Notes: generated by a model not told the origin, from the letters alone. Positions 33,893-42,884 are shown, counted from the stretch's first letter. The stretch: DNA of 43,715 bases from Euryarchaeota archaeon UBA171 (GCA_002497295.1 DANO01000037.1:1-43715); one strand, 5' to 3'. Numbers and translations are program-made.

Positions 33893-35713
33893 ATGGAAGG
33901 GCCACCATCTATGTTGGACCTCCCCAGCCTGAGCGGCAATCCCTTTGAAATCAGACCCCTTTCTATTGGTCAAGCAGAAGACCTGATTGGCAGAGATGAC
34001 ATTGTGATTGAATGCAGGGAACACATGGTATCTTCTTCTCCGAGGATGTGTATAATTTCTGGAGCACGAGGGTCTGGTCGCACTTCTCTGTTGAATGCAA
34101 TAGCCTCACAGACATCGCATCCTTTCATCAGCCACTATTGGCCAATGGACGGAGATCCTGTGAAGAACATGATCACTCAAACTGCTGCGCATTTTCTGGG
34201 TCATAATTTACCATCCGTGGTATCCGAGACAATACTGCAACTATCTGAAGAGTTGGAGCGAAAGGACGGTCCAATTCCACTCATAGCCTTCGACTTGCCA
34301 TACAATGTCGAAGTAGATCGTGTAATACCTAGACTTGCTCAGATAATGCAGAAGATGAGGGCGCTTGTCGTATTCACAATGTTGCCAATGCAATTGCAAT
34401 CATTGGAGGAGGGAACACTTGAGATCTTTGATACACCATATACCCTCAAAAATCTCGAGCAGATTGAGATTCAATTATTGGCTGATAAGAGAATAGCGCG
34501 CGTTGCACGACAGAGGTGGATAATACGGCCACTTCTCCTAGAGAAGATCCATGAGTTAACCGAAGGTCTTCCAAGGGCCGTGATTCGAACCCTAAGAGGA
34601 CTTGTCGACGAGCGCAGGGGCATGAAGGGCAGCAAGGGCTCTTTGGAACGCTTGGTGCGTTGGTCAGACGCCCCTATGGCAGTTGAGCCGGAAAACCCCT
34701 CTTCGATCGAGAAGCCGCCCGAGCAAAAGCCAGCTGTAGCAGGCGCGATATCGTCGATCTATGAATATGGGCTACCACAGTTTAATTCTGTACCAGACGC
34801 AGAAATAGAACCTGTTGTCGGAGACCCACTGGAATTACAAGAAGATCAAAATCTCCCAGATTTGAACTACGAGCCGTTCGATGATCGAGAGAAAGAACCA
34901 CCAACGGATATTTCAAAAACAACTGAAATATTTGATCAGGAAGATAGTATTCAGCATCCTCGACACGAGATTACGGGAGCACCTGACATCAAGTCAAAAA
35001 ATATCTCCGAGCCTACTGATGGCGGATTCATTTGGATGGAACCAGGAACAGAGCCCCCTCCACTTCCGGAGCCTACTCTAGAAAAGTCATCAGGAGGCTC
35101 TTTCTCCGGCCTTCACAGGAGAACAAACACTGCTACGTTTGAGATGCCACTAGGTGGCGATGGAAATCGTGTTATCGATGCAAGCCAACCCCCTCTTGAA
35201 CCCCAGGAAGTCAAATCAAGGGTGCAGATAGAACCCTCATTGTTCCACTCCGAAGAAAATCTTCCAGACAATACGCCAGTATTGGCAACAGAAGAGGCCG
35301 TATGGACTGTTGATGGCCAATTCGAGGCCAACCTCCCTCCTCCTGTCGAGGAACGTCAAGAAATACGATTCGACGATCACTCTATTCCCCGGGCGAATCT
35401 ACCTCGAGAAGAAGTACCACCATCCAGGATATCATTCTCATCAATCTCCGAGCCTTTATGGGAAACCCCTGATAAATTCTTCTTGTCTTACTCTAGAAGC
35501 CTCACACAAGCAGAGAAGATAGTTCTCTCAGCCTCATCGATACGCGATATATCCCCTTCAGATCCAGAGATACAAGCAAGGCTCGAGGTCGGCCGACCGA
35601 GACTGTCGCAGATATTCAACAAACTAAAGAGGAATGGTTATTTGATTGTAAGGAAGGAAGGAAGAACACGATATTTCAGAATAAGTAAGGAGGCTTCCGA
35701 TGCCCTCAGATAA
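33893..35713 (+). CDS. ORC/Cdc6-like AAA+ protein with degenerate ATPase motifs and C-terminal winged helix
   Basis: The 606-residue protein opens with NPFEIRPL (16-23) and LIGRDD (31-36), like Orc1/Cdc6 and related STAND-type AAA+ proteins. The Walker A site reads GARGSGRT (57-64) with Arg63 in place of Lys, and Walker B reads PLIAFDLP with Leu135 in place of the catalytic Glu, so ATP hydrolysis is doubtful. A helical lid (about 200-250) precedes a long acidic, Pro-rich linker (about 265-520). The last 75 residues form a winged helix (LTQAEKIVLSASSI to GRTRYFRISKEASDAL). ATG 33893 may be leaderless, with TATA-like ATACTAAAG 25-30 bp upstream. Not a recognised named family. Confidence 0.7.
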   Translation: MEGPPSMLDLPSLSGNPFEIRPLSIGQAEDLIGRDDIVIECREHMVSSSPRMCIISGARGSGRTSLLNAIASQTSHPFISHYWPMDGDPVKNMITQTAAHFLGHNLPSVVSETILQLSEELERKDGPIPLIAFDLPYNVEVDRVIPRLAQIMQKMRALVVFTMLPMQLQSLEEGTLEIFDTPYTLKNLEQIEIQLLADKRIARVARQRWIIRPLLLEKIHELTEGLPRAVIRTLRGLVDERRGMKGSKGSLERLVRWSDAPMAVEPENPSSIEKPPEQKPAVAGAISSIYEYGLPQFNSVPDAEIEPVVGDPLELQEDQNLPDLNYEPFDDREKEPPTDISKTTEIFDQEDSIQHPRHEITGAPDIKSKNISEPTDGGFIWMEPGTEPPPLPEPTLEKSSGGSFSGLHRRTNTATFEMPLGGDGNRVIDASQPPLEPQEVKSRVQIEPSLFHSEENLPDNTPVLATEEAVWTVDGQFEANLPPPVEERQEIRFDDHSIPRANLPREEVPPSRISFSSISEPLWETPDKFFLSYSRSLTQAEKIVLSASSIRDISPSDPEIQARLEVGRPRLSQIFNKLKRNGYLIVRKEGRTRYFRISKEASDALR

Positions 35714-36005
35714 TCACGAAAAGACGACTCTAAGCAAGGAACGAGTTTCCAGCTATATCGCGATATCAAAAGAAGCACGCGCCAAAGCCACCCCAAAGGA
35801 TCTGGATGACGAACAGGAGAAGAACCTCGAATCTATGATGAGGATGTTTGACGACTATCTCTCAGATGCTGAGCATTTCCTGTCCGAGGGAGATCTGATT
35901 CGAGCCTTTGGAGCAGTGAATTATGCACATGCATGGATCGACTCAGCTGTGAGGATTGGATTGATGGATGGGCATGGCGATGATCGACTATTTACCTTGC
36001 CATAG
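35700..36005 (+). CDS. DUF357 family protein
   Basis: Short archaeal helical protein of unknown role. The 101-residue product carries the DUF357 pattern: MFDDYLSDAEHFLSEGDLIRAFGAVNYAHAWIDSAVRIGL. AAGGAGG lies about 6 nt before ATG 35700, and the gene overlaps the end of the AAA+ gene by 14 bp in another frame, so the two are probably co-translated. It converges on the PIN gene with a 48-bp gap. Confidence 0.85.
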   Translation: MPSDNHEKTTLSKERVSSYIAISKEARAKATPKDLDDEQEKNLESMMRMFDDYLSDAEHFLSEGDLIRAFGAVNYAHAWIDSAVRIGLMDGHGDDRLFTLP

Positions 36006-36053
36006 GGAGAGTTGACCATAGAAGATAAGAATAAGATTTTGATTTACCTCTAC

Positions 36054-36428
36054 TTATCCAATGAGCCTCAGAGAAGGCCCGCTTGTAACTTCGATATACG
36101 AGCCCCCGGCACTAACCAGTCTCTCCTTCAATCGCCTATCTACAGTGAGTACCGGCAAACTGCCATCTACTGAAAGCTTCACGAGCATATCATCAGTGTG
36201 CTTCATGTCTTCAATGTCAGGTATTCTCTCCGATCTTTGTTCGAGTAAATCCAGTAACAGGCCACTTCTCTTCCTCGAAAGATTCTCTAATTCCTTTGCC
36301 ACGGAGTCGAGAACCAACAATTTCGGCGATCCGACAACCGAAGCCATGGCAACATCAAGATTCAATCTAGCATCAACCAATGCCACCCAACCACATGCAT
36401 CTATGATTAGGCCGGACAGGCATATCAC
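36054..36428 (-). CDS. PIN domain endonuclease, Fcf1/Nob1-like
   Basis: Single PIN domain of 124 residues. Acidic residues fit the metal site: Asp in LIIDACGWVAL, Glu in VAKELENL, Asp in MKHTDDMLVKL and Asp in VLTVDRRLKERL. The tail IEVTSGPSLRLIG suggests the archaeal Fcf1-type rRNA-processing branch rather than a VapC toxin; no antitoxin gene is near. GTG 36428 overlaps the aIF2-gamma stop by 4 bp (GTGA); an ATG at 36461 would overlap more. Linkage to S6e and aIF2-gamma is a known archaeal arrangement and supports a ribosome role. Confidence 0.82.
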   Translation of the reverse strand: MICLSGLIIDACGWVALVDARLNLDVAMASVVGSPKLLVLDSVAKELENLSRKRSGLLLDLLEQRSERIPDIEDMKHTDDMLVKLSVDGSLPVLTVDRRLKERLVSAGGSYIEVTSGPSLRLIG

Positions 36429-37666
36429 TCCTTGATGGTCGCATGTCCAATCAATCGCCATCTAGAACCTATTCTTCGAGACAGCGTTATCCTGCTTCCA
36501 ACTTCTGCACAGATCGGAAGTCGCAGGTTAAGTTTGGCATTCTTCCCTTTGATCTGGGATACTGTGCCCACGCTGGTGGCAGTAGCCGAATTCAACATCA
36601 ACATCTCCCCCGATTGAAGCGGCCTCACCATCTCCGGAGCCTCACCGGATGACGACACCATGACATCCAGTAGGACCAGGTCGATTTTCAGATCCACCCA
36701 GACAGGCGGCAATTCTCCTTCCTTTGCCATGACTTGGCCTGAAAGGTCATCCGCCTTCGTTACCATCGGGTCAAGAGGGGTAGATATCCCGCAGAGACCT
36801 CCAGCATGCACTGAATCGAGTGAAAGGCCTCCTCCCTTGATCCCTTGAATACGAGTCTTAATCGGCTCCCAATTTGTTTTGGAACCCTTTGTTATCCTTC
36901 TTCCAGGTGCAATGAGTATGTCGTCCCCAACAGAGAATGAACCTTTGACGACACTTCCGCCAATCACGCCGCCTCTCAGCTGATTGGGCCTCAGACCTGG
37001 CCTGTTTATGTCGAAAGACCTAGCTACATACATCAGACCATGCTCCTCCCCAGTCCTCTCAGGGGTAGGTATGATTTCTTCAATAGCCTCAATCAAGGCA
37101 TCCAGATTAACACCCTGTTGTGCCGATATCGGGATGATTGGTGCATCAGAAGCAATCGAATCTTTCAGGAAATCCTTGATTTCCTTATGCGACTCAACCG
37201 CTCTTTCTCTTGTCACTAGGTCAATCTTATTTTGAACGACTACTATGTTTTGTATCCCTGCAATTTCAAGAGCGGCCAGATGCTCTCTTGTTTGTGGTTG
37301 AGGGCAAGTTTCCGTGGCCGATACCAACAATAGCGCCCCATCCATAATAGAAGCCCCAGATATCATCACGGCCATCAGCGTCTCATGACCAGGCGCATCA
37401 ACAAAGGATACTACTCTTGCAAGCTCACTTGGATCATCATTTTCCCCCCCAGGCTTCTTTCCCGTGGGATAGAATTCACCTTCAGAGGTCTGATAGAATG
37501 CAGTGTCTGCATATCCAAGTTTGATGCTTATGCCTCGCTTCCGCTCTTCCGAATGTGTATCTGTCCAGACCCCAGAAAGAGCCTTTGTCAATGTCGTCTT
37601 CCCATGGTCGACATGGCCAACCATGCCAATGTTGACTTCAGGTTGAGATGGTAGCGTTGTGGCCAT
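36425..37666 (-). CDS. eif2g: translation initiation factor aIF2 subunit gamma
   Basis: GTPase core of aIF2 that carries initiator Met-tRNA to the ribosome. The 413-residue protein has G1 GHVDHGKT, switch 1 ERKRGISIKLGYAD, G3 DAPGHE, G4 VQNKID and G5 PISAQQG, then two barrel domains ending SRRIGSRWRLIGHATIKE, typical of the family. The zinc-knuckle Cys residues usually found between GYAD and the DAPGHE strand are absent; the segment reads TAFYQTSEGEFYPTGKKPGG. It starts 15 bp after S6e and overlaps the PIN gene. Confidence 0.97.
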   Translation of the reverse strand: MATTLPSQPEVNIGMVGHVDHGKTTLTKALSGVWTDTHSEERKRGISIKLGYADTAFYQTSEGEFYPTGKKPGGENDDPSELARVVSFVDAPGHETLMAVMISGASIMDGALLLVSATETCPQPQTREHLAALEIAGIQNIVVVQNKIDLVTRERAVESHKEIKDFLKDSIASDAPIIPISAQQGVNLDALIEAIEEIIPTPERTGEEHGLMYVARSFDINRPGLRPNQLRGGVIGGSVVKGSFSVGDDILIAPGRRITKGSKTNWEPIKTRIQGIKGGGLSLDSVHAGGLCGISTPLDPMVTKADDLSGQVMAKEGELPPVWVDLKIDLVLLDVMVSSSGEAPEMVRPLQSGEMLMLNSATATSVGTVSQIKGKNAKLNLRLPICAEVGSRITLSRRIGSRWRLIGHATIKE

Positions 37667-37681
37667 TTATATCCCGCCGAT

Positions 37682-38170
37682 TCACTCCTCTTCGGAGGAT
37701 CCAGCGGAGGCCTCGTCCTCTAGTCCGAAGATCACGCCGAGAGGCCGTTTGCCATAGTCGACTACTTTGAGATTAATCTGGCGGGTACTCTGGCTGATTA
37801 CGTTGCCCCTGAGGTTTCTACGCCTCCTTATGCCCTCGTACTTGTATCGGTATATCTTACTATTTTTATTCACATACCTCTTTCCTTTGTACCCGACTCC
37901 AGGGGTAACCAGTACAGGTTTCACCCCTCCTCCGTCTAGGTCTGGACGCATTGCCCTCCCAGTGGTATCGGAACCTCCTGTGATTTCCAATGTGTATCCG
38001 GTGAGGGCCTGGTCCCCCTCACCTACAAACATGCCATCAACAGTGTCGCCGATCCTCTTCCCGAGAAAGTGATTGTATCCAGTCCCAGTGATGTCAATTG
38101 CGAATGAGCGGCCCTTTGCCTTCGGATCAGTGTCGTTGAGGACTCCCTTGAAAGACTGATCTCCTGCCAT
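37682..38170 (-). CDS. rps6e: ribosomal protein S6e
   Basis: Small-subunit ribosomal protein of archaea and eukaryotes. The 162-residue protein shows FLGKRIGDTVDGMFV, the ITGGSDTTGRAMRPD signature, KPVLVTPGVGYK, then the basic RRRRNLRGNVISQSTRQINLKVVDYGKRPL. An acidic tail follows. ATG 38170 was preferred to GTG 38179. First gene of the S6e-aIF2-gamma-PIN unit. Confidence 0.97.
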   Translation of the reverse strand: MAGDQSFKGVLNDTDPKAKGRSFAIDITGTGYNHFLGKRIGDTVDGMFVGEGDQALTGYTLEITGGSDTTGRAMRPDLDGGGVKPVLVTPGVGYKGKRYVNKNSKIYRYKYEGIRRRRNLRGNVISQSTRQINLKVVDYGKRPLGVIFGLEDEASAGSSEEE

Positions 38171-38206
38171 TGCACACACCGAGACAGGCGATGCGACACT
38201 CGACCC

Positions 38207-38214
38207 CTATAAGA
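38207..38214 (-). promoter_or_regulatory. TATA box of the S6e operon
   Basis: CTTATAGG on the minus strand, about 40 bp before the S6e ATG, implies a leader of about 14 nt. It lies in the 67-bp gap after orc1/cdc6. Confidence 0.5.
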
Positions 38215-38237
38215 GCGGTTCGGAGCCCCAATGTGCT

Positions 38238-39413
38238 TTAGTTAGGCGATAGAACGCTGGAAAGTCGTGTTTCCAGCACTCCGGGCGACATGTTTGACAT
38301 GGTGATGTGTTGGGTCCGCCCTCGCCCCTTTGTTGCCGAGGCTGTTTGACTTTCAATCATACCAGACTGCTCTAGGGACTTTACATGCTTCCAGAATGTG
38401 GTATACCCTCTCGGCTCAAATCCAAACTCTTCGCAGACTACATGATACAGTTTCAGAGCGTCTCCACTCGATACCACGTCCTCCTTCTTCAGCCGTCTGC
38501 ATATTGCAAGCAGTATCAATTTCTTGTGTTCGGATAGATCATCAACTTGATTTGGTTCCACAGACGCACTTCTGATCTTGCTCGGATGTATGTCTTCTAT
38601 CCCGACCTCCCCTCTTCCTTCTTTCTCTGCCCGAATAATCGCTGCTTCCAAGAGTTCTATTGCCAACCGTGCATCGCCTGATTCTGCAGCGTATCTGGCT
38701 ATCTTTCCAAGCACATCTTCTCCAATTGAACCTTTGATGCAGGAGGCTTCCGCTCTCTGACGAGCTATCTGAAGCAGATCGGTCTTGTTGTAGGGATGAA
38801 GATTCACTCTGCTACTGGCACCAAGTCGAGAAATTATGGCAGGCTCAAAAAGCCTGAGAAGAGATGAGTCCTGGCTAACCAGAATAATCGACATAGTCCC
38901 TCTCTCATTCTGACCTTCGTCGATCCTCAACAGCCTGTATATCAGGTCCGTACTATCTCTTCGAATCATCACATCTACTTCATCTAGGATCAGAAGCATA
39001 TGTGCACTGTGCGTTCGAAGATATCTTTTGATTGACTGGATCATTTCACCCGCACTGAAACCTCTCTCCGGATGGCGCTCATCGAGACTGATTGCTATCT
39101 GCTGCAATACCTGGGGGCCTGAGGGGTGATTCCTGCAGTTAACATGGACATGCACGATCTTCCTCCGTCCCTCCAAATGCCTTCTGAGATCATTTCCAAA
39201 TACTTGTGTGAGTACCGTTTTCCCCGATCCAACTGGTCCGGTTATAACTGCCTTGCAGCTCGTATCCGGGTTTTCTATCTGCGAGAATATGGATGCAAGT
39301 TCGGAAAGAGAATCATCTCGTCCAACCAGCGTACTCGGCGTCCAATCATATGAGAGTGGCAACCTATCGACAAGGATTTTCCCGGCCCCTATACGGTCGA
39401 GATAGTCAGCCAT
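38238..39413 (-). CDS. cdc6: Orc1/Cdc6 replication initiator
   Basis: Binds origin repeats and recruits the MCM helicase. The 391-residue protein has PSTLVGRDDSLSELA, Walker A GPVGSGKT (59-66), Walker B LLILDEVDVM (DEVD 144-147), sensor 1 ILVSQDSSLLRLF, sensor 2 SGDARLAIELLEAAI and a C-terminal winged helix (LKLYHVVCEEFGFEPRGYTTFWKHVKSLEQSGMIE). Both ATP motifs are intact, unlike the AAA+ gene at 33.9 kb. ATG 39413 was preferred to an in-frame TTG at 39470 that would overlap dph2. No repeat-rich gap lies beside this gene; the nearest is at 33.7 kb. Confidence 0.95.
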   Translation of the reverse strand: MADYLDRIGAGKILVDRLPLSYDWTPSTLVGRDDSLSELASIFSQIENPDTSCKAVITGPVGSGKTVLTQVFGNDLRRHLEGRRKIVHVHVNCRNHPSGPQVLQQIAISLDERHPERGFSAGEMIQSIKRYLRTHSAHMLLILDEVDVMIRRDSTDLIYRLLRIDEGQNERGTMSIILVSQDSSLLRLFEPAIISRLGASSRVNLHPYNKTDLLQIARQRAEASCIKGSIGEDVLGKIARYAAESGDARLAIELLEAAIIRAEKEGRGEVGIEDIHPSKIRSASVEPNQVDDLSEHKKLILLAICRRLKKEDVVSSGDALKLYHVVCEEFGFEPRGYTTFWKHVKSLEQSGMIESQTASATKGRGRTQHITMSNMSPGVLETRLSSVLSPN

Positions 39414-39466
39414 ACGACAATATTCGTGCCACACCGCTCTTAGAGATATCCGGAGACAGGGTTCAT

Positions 39467-40585
39467 TCAATGGATCTGGTCAAAACGATATCCATTCTCC
39501 CATTTCTTCTCGCCAAGAGCCACTTCAAGCTCATAGGGAGTTATCATCGGTTTCGCATACTTGACAGCATCATCTATGGCTATCCGGGGGCATGCGGTAT
39601 TCACGAAAACATCGACAGGATAGAAATCAATCAATTCTGGGCCCACATGCTCCATTGCTAGAAGGAAACCTTTCTTGCCATGCTTCTCCAATTTCCTCTT
39701 CATCCGCAGGGCCAGATTCCGCCTCATCTGGCCGGGTTTCGAGCCGATTAATATGCCAAATCTATCCTTGTCCATGGAGGACATGATCAGCCCTGAACGC
39801 TGTCTGAGTATTCTCTCAATCCTATCTTTGCCCATTTCCTTGGCCTCACCAGTGTATGGGTCCAGCATAGCGAGAGGCTTTCCGGTGTGCAATACCAATC
39901 CAATCGGATGGAAATCGCCACTCCCCAAGAATATGTAATGCCCAACCGTCGGGTCATCGCCCGAATAGTTGCATCCCAGGACTTGGCCCGGGAATGATAA
40001 TCGAGCACCTCCGATGGGAATTGTGACGTCAAATCCTGCCTGTTCAAAGTGATCCTTGAAGGTTGGCAATAGATGCAAATGCTGTATGCTTCCCACTAAA
40101 CCGAGTTTCGTGTCTGTTAATGGGGCAACTCTGCCAACCATGTCTTCAAACCGATCCAACCCCTCTAATTCAGACAAGACCGGCCCAGATGAGTCGTTCA
40201 TCCGATTAATGGCAATCTCTCGATGAGCATGCAAATAGGGGAGAACCGGCGCAATTTCCGGATTCCCATCATATGTGACTGGAATGAAATGTGTAGGCAT
40301 GCCAGAGTCGATATTCATCTGGGAATGGCCCATGTGTGCTACCAGTTCAGCTCCAATGTTCTGCATTTTATCGTGAACCAAGTCACATGCGCCGTAGCAA
40401 GGATCAGCGGAAAGAACCACTCGAGCCGAGGTTTCAGTCTCAATTTTATCCATCATTTCGAGAGCCTGCATCTTGAGGCCTTCAGGAACTTGGAGAGCCA
40501 CCAGCCGGTGGTCATTCTCCTTTATCCTGGCCACCAAGTCGTCCAATTCGAAGTCATGACGATCGAGATCCATGGTGACAGCCAT
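39467..40585 (-). CDS. dph2: diphthamide synthase radical enzyme Dph2
   Basis: Transfers the 3-amino-3-carboxypropyl group of SAM to a histidine of elongation factor aEF2, the first step of diphthamide. The 372-residue protein has the three [4Fe-4S] cysteines at places matching the Pyrococcus enzyme: C63 in DPCYGAC, C205 in VLGCNYSG and C332 in NTACPRIAIDD. LQVPEGLKMQ at the start is typical. ATG 40585 or 40573 are both possible. An inverted repeat surrounds a TATA-like site upstream. Confidence 0.95.
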   Translation of the reverse strand: MAVTMDLDRHDFELDDLVARIKENDHRLVALQVPEGLKMQALEMMDKIETETSARVVLSADPCYGACDLVHDKMQNIGAELVAHMGHSQMNIDSGMPTHFIPVTYDGNPEIAPVLPYLHAHREIAINRMNDSSGPVLSELEGLDRFEDMVGRVAPLTDTKLGLVGSIQHLHLLPTFKDHFEQAGFDVTIPIGGARLSFPGQVLGCNYSGDDPTVGHYIFLGSGDFHPIGLVLHTGKPLAMLDPYTGEAKEMGKDRIERILRQRSGLIMSSMDKDRFGILIGSKPGQMRRNLALRMKRKLEKHGKKGFLLAMEHVGPELIDFYPVDVFVNTACPRIAIDDAVKYAKPMITPYELEVALGEKKWENGYRFDQIH

Positions 40586-40589
40586 TCGT

Positions 40590-40670
40590 TGGGGCTGTGG
40601 ACGCCTATTTCATCGGTTGCATCATCCAGTGCGCGTAATATGTCAATACATGACTCTATTCACAGCCCCA
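40590..40670. repeat. 12-bp inverted repeat around the dph2 upstream region
   Basis: TGGGGCTGTGGA (40590-40601) and TTCACAGCCCCA (40659-40670) pair over 12 positions with one G-T mismatch; 57 bp lie between. A TATA-like stretch CATATTAC on the minus strand (40636-40643) is inside. It may be a long stem in the transcript or a pair of protein sites flanking the dph2 promoter. Confidence 0.5.
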
Positions 40671-40680
40671 TCATACTCAT

Positions 40681-41709
40681 CTATCTCATAGCTTCGAGGA
40701 CCAATGGCGCCACTTTTGTCGCATATAGTTCGATACTCTTCATCAATTTGGGATGAGGTAATGTCCCATTACTGTATTTCATATCGAATCTTGAGAGATT
40801 GAGTAATTTTGAATTTTTGATAATCTTTCTGGCTACTGTTTCTGGTGAACCTACATACAGTGCACCATCGGGCCCGACGCCGTGTTCGAATTGAGCTCTT
40901 GACATCGGAGGCCAACCCCTCTCCTTCCCTATTTTGCTGAACAAGGCTTGGTGGTGCGGCCAGACTTCCTCTATCGCCTGCTCATCTGAATCAGCCACGT
41001 GACCAGGGCTATGAACTCCAACTGGGAGCCTGTCCTGACCCATCTCATCAAGGGTCTTGAAGTACAGTTCGACAAGAGGGGCGAATCTTGACGGCTGTCC
41101 TCCGATTATTGCTAGCATTAATCGAGCACTGTTTCTCGCCGCTCGAATAACTGAATCTGGACTTCCACCTACGCCAATCCAAGTTACTATCGATCCGTCC
41201 TCGGTCTTAGGGTAAACCATCTGGTTAGTGAGAGGGGGTCGAGTGGTCCCTCTCCAAGTGATTGCCTCCTCATTTCTCAACTCAGTGAATAGAGATGCCT
41301 TCTCTTCAAATAATCTGCCATATTCATTCAGCGCATAACCAAAGAGGGGGAATGATTCTGTGAATGACCCTCTTCCAAGAATCACTTCTGCACGCCCTTC
41401 GGATATTGCGTCCAGCGTCGCAAAGCGTTGGTAGACTCTGACCGGGTCGTCCGAACTCAAGACCGTCACTGCGGAGCCAATTCGTATGTTTTTGGTCTCT
41501 GAGGCTATAGCAGCCAACACGACTTCTGGCGCGGTTACGGCGAAATCCTCTCTGTGGTGCTCGCCCACGCCAAAAAAGTCGATTCCAAGCCTGTCGGCTA
41601 ATTTCGCTTCCTCCACAACGTTCCTGAGCACCTCATGGTGTTCCAATAATCGACCATCATCATCTACAGTCACATCGCCAAATGTGCCAAGCCCGAGTTG
41701 GAAATCCAT
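40681..41709 (-). CDS. LLM-class flavin-dependent oxidoreductase (luciferase-like)
   Basis: TIM-barrel flavin monooxygenase family. The 342-residue protein has the family pattern: MDFQLGLGTFGD, DFFGVGEHHREDFAVTAPEVVLAAIASETKNIRIGSAVTVLSSDDPVRVYQRFATLDAISEGRAEVILGRGSF and VTWIGVGGSPDSVIRAARNSARL. It resembles bacterial members more than coenzyme F420-dependent archaeal ones, but flavin versus F420 cannot be settled by eye. The physiological substrate is unknown. It lies 42 bp downstream of the phosphoribosyltransferase on the same strand. Confidence 0.88.
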   Translation of the reverse strand: MDFQLGLGTFGDVTVDDDGRLLEHHEVLRNVVEEAKLADRLGIDFFGVGEHHREDFAVTAPEVVLAAIASETKNIRIGSAVTVLSSDDPVRVYQRFATLDAISEGRAEVILGRGSFTESFPLFGYALNEYGRLFEEKASLFTELRNEEAITWRGTTRPPLTNQMVYPKTEDGSIVTWIGVGGSPDSVIRAARNSARLMLAIIGGQPSRFAPLVELYFKTLDEMGQDRLPVGVHSPGHVADSDEQAIEEVWPHHQALFSKIGKERGWPPMSRAQFEHGVGPDGALYVGSPETVARKIIKNSKLLNLSRFDMKYSNGTLPHPKLMKSIELYATKVAPLVLEAMR

Positions 41710-41751
41710 GTTGTTTTGGGTGTGAAGGTTCTACTTAGGGTATTGTAATGC

Positions 41752-42333
41752 TTAGTCAGCCATCCTTACTCTGCCATCGACAATCTCAATACGAGCCAAA
41801 GACCGTATTGGCCATTCAGGGCGCTCTCGATTCAGCCTTGACCTACCCTCTCCTTTCTCGATTGCAATCACGATATCGCGGAGAATTACCCCCATTTCCT
41901 CGAGCTTCTCGAGAAGTGGCTCGAGGGTCCCTCCTGTCGATATCACATCATCAACGATCACGATTCTCTCACCAGGGGCTATATCGTTGATGTATAGCGT
42001 TGAGCTGGAGTACCCAGTCGAAACATCAACAGCGACCTCCCCCTCCATGCCATAGGACCTCTTCCTAATCACAACGGTCGGAATACCCGTGGCCTCTCCC
42101 ACGGCTGCTAGAAGCGGAAGCCCCATCGCCTCTACGCTTACTATGAGATCAACGCCTTCCCAATCTGTGGATTCTACGATAAGGGTTGAAACCGCTTTCA
42201 GAACCTCTGGATCCATTCGGGGTATCCCATCCGATATTGGGTGGATGAAGTACGGGTAGTCCCCCTTCCAGATGATGGGTGCACCCTTCAGAGATTCTTC
42301 CAAAACTCCCATCGGACTGTATGGGCTGCTCAT
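41752..42333 (-). CDS. hpt: purine (hypoxanthine/adenine-type) phosphoribosyltransferase
   Basis: Salvages a purine base with PRPP. The 193-residue protein resembles archaeal Hpt: LEESLKGAPIIWKGDYPYFIHPISDGIP at the start and the PRPP loop IVIVDDVISTGGT (124-136). VDLIVSVEAMGLPLLAAVGEATGIPTVVIRKRSYG comes between. Base preference (hypoxanthine, guanine or adenine) is not certain. It starts 11 bp after L10e. Confidence 0.88.
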   Translation of the reverse strand: MSSPYSPMGVLEESLKGAPIIWKGDYPYFIHPISDGIPRMDPEVLKAVSTLIVESTDWEGVDLIVSVEAMGLPLLAAVGEATGIPTVVIRKRSYGMEGEVAVDVSTGYSSSTLYINDIAPGERIVIVDDVISTGGTLEPLLEKLEEMGVILRDIVIAIEKGEGRSRLNRERPEWPIRSLARIEIVDGRVRMAD

Positions 42334-42344
42334 ATGACGCGGTC

Positions 42345-42884
42345 TCAGACCAGACCCTTCAATGTCTCGGCACCCTTCACGACCTTTATCGTGCAGGGAG
42401 TTGGTAGCTTCATACTGGCCTTTCGCAATGCGTCGCGAGCCTGCAAGTAGAACTCAGGTCTCGTGTGTATGGAAATCACAACTTCTCCGCGCTTCACTCT
42501 AGCCGCTGTCCCCACGTTCTTTCCGAATGACAGCCTCATTCCCTGTGAAACACGATCCGCACCAGCACCTGTAGCCTGCTTGTTTTCGCGGATCACGTGA
42601 TGAGGGTACTTGTGAACACGCAGAGCATAGCCGATCTCAGTGGCCGCATTACGAATCGTGGCATTTGAGATCTGCCGAGAGGCTTCTAGCGCAGTATGGC
42701 GGATTTGGCAGGAGTCGTCTGCGGTCAGAGTCAGAATCACCTCGAAGCCATCTGCTTCAGCAACTGTTCTGTTTCCCATATGGTACCTGAGAATTCTGTT
42801 GTTGGGTACACCGCCTGTGTACTTTCTACGGGTATAGGCGGGGCCTTTGATCCGGCGATACATCTTCGCTGGCTTGCGTGCCAT
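42345..42884 (-). CDS. rpl10e: ribosomal protein L10e (uL16)
   Basis: Large-subunit ribosomal protein near the A-site tRNA. The 179-residue protein starts MARKPAKMYRRIKGPAYTRRKYTGGVP and carries the L10e motifs HTALEASRQISN, YALRVHKYPHHVIRENKQATGAGADRVSQGMRLSFGKNVGTAARV and the C-terminal ALRKASMKLPTPCTI. GAGGG lies a few bases before the ATG. Confidence 0.97.
   Translation of the reverse strand: MARKPAKMYRRIKGPAYTRRKYTGGVPNNRILRYHMGNRTVAEADGFEVILTLTADDSCQIRHTALEASRQISNATIRNAATEIGYALRVHKYPHHVIRENKQATGAGADRVSQGMRLSFGKNVGTAARVKRGEVVISIHTRPEFYLQARDALRKASMKLPTPCTIKVVKGAETLKGLV

Noticed and set aside
36054..36428. PIN gene as a VapC toxin.
   Set aside because: No antitoxin gene is adjacent, and linkage to S6e and aIF2-gamma suits an rRNA-processing protein.
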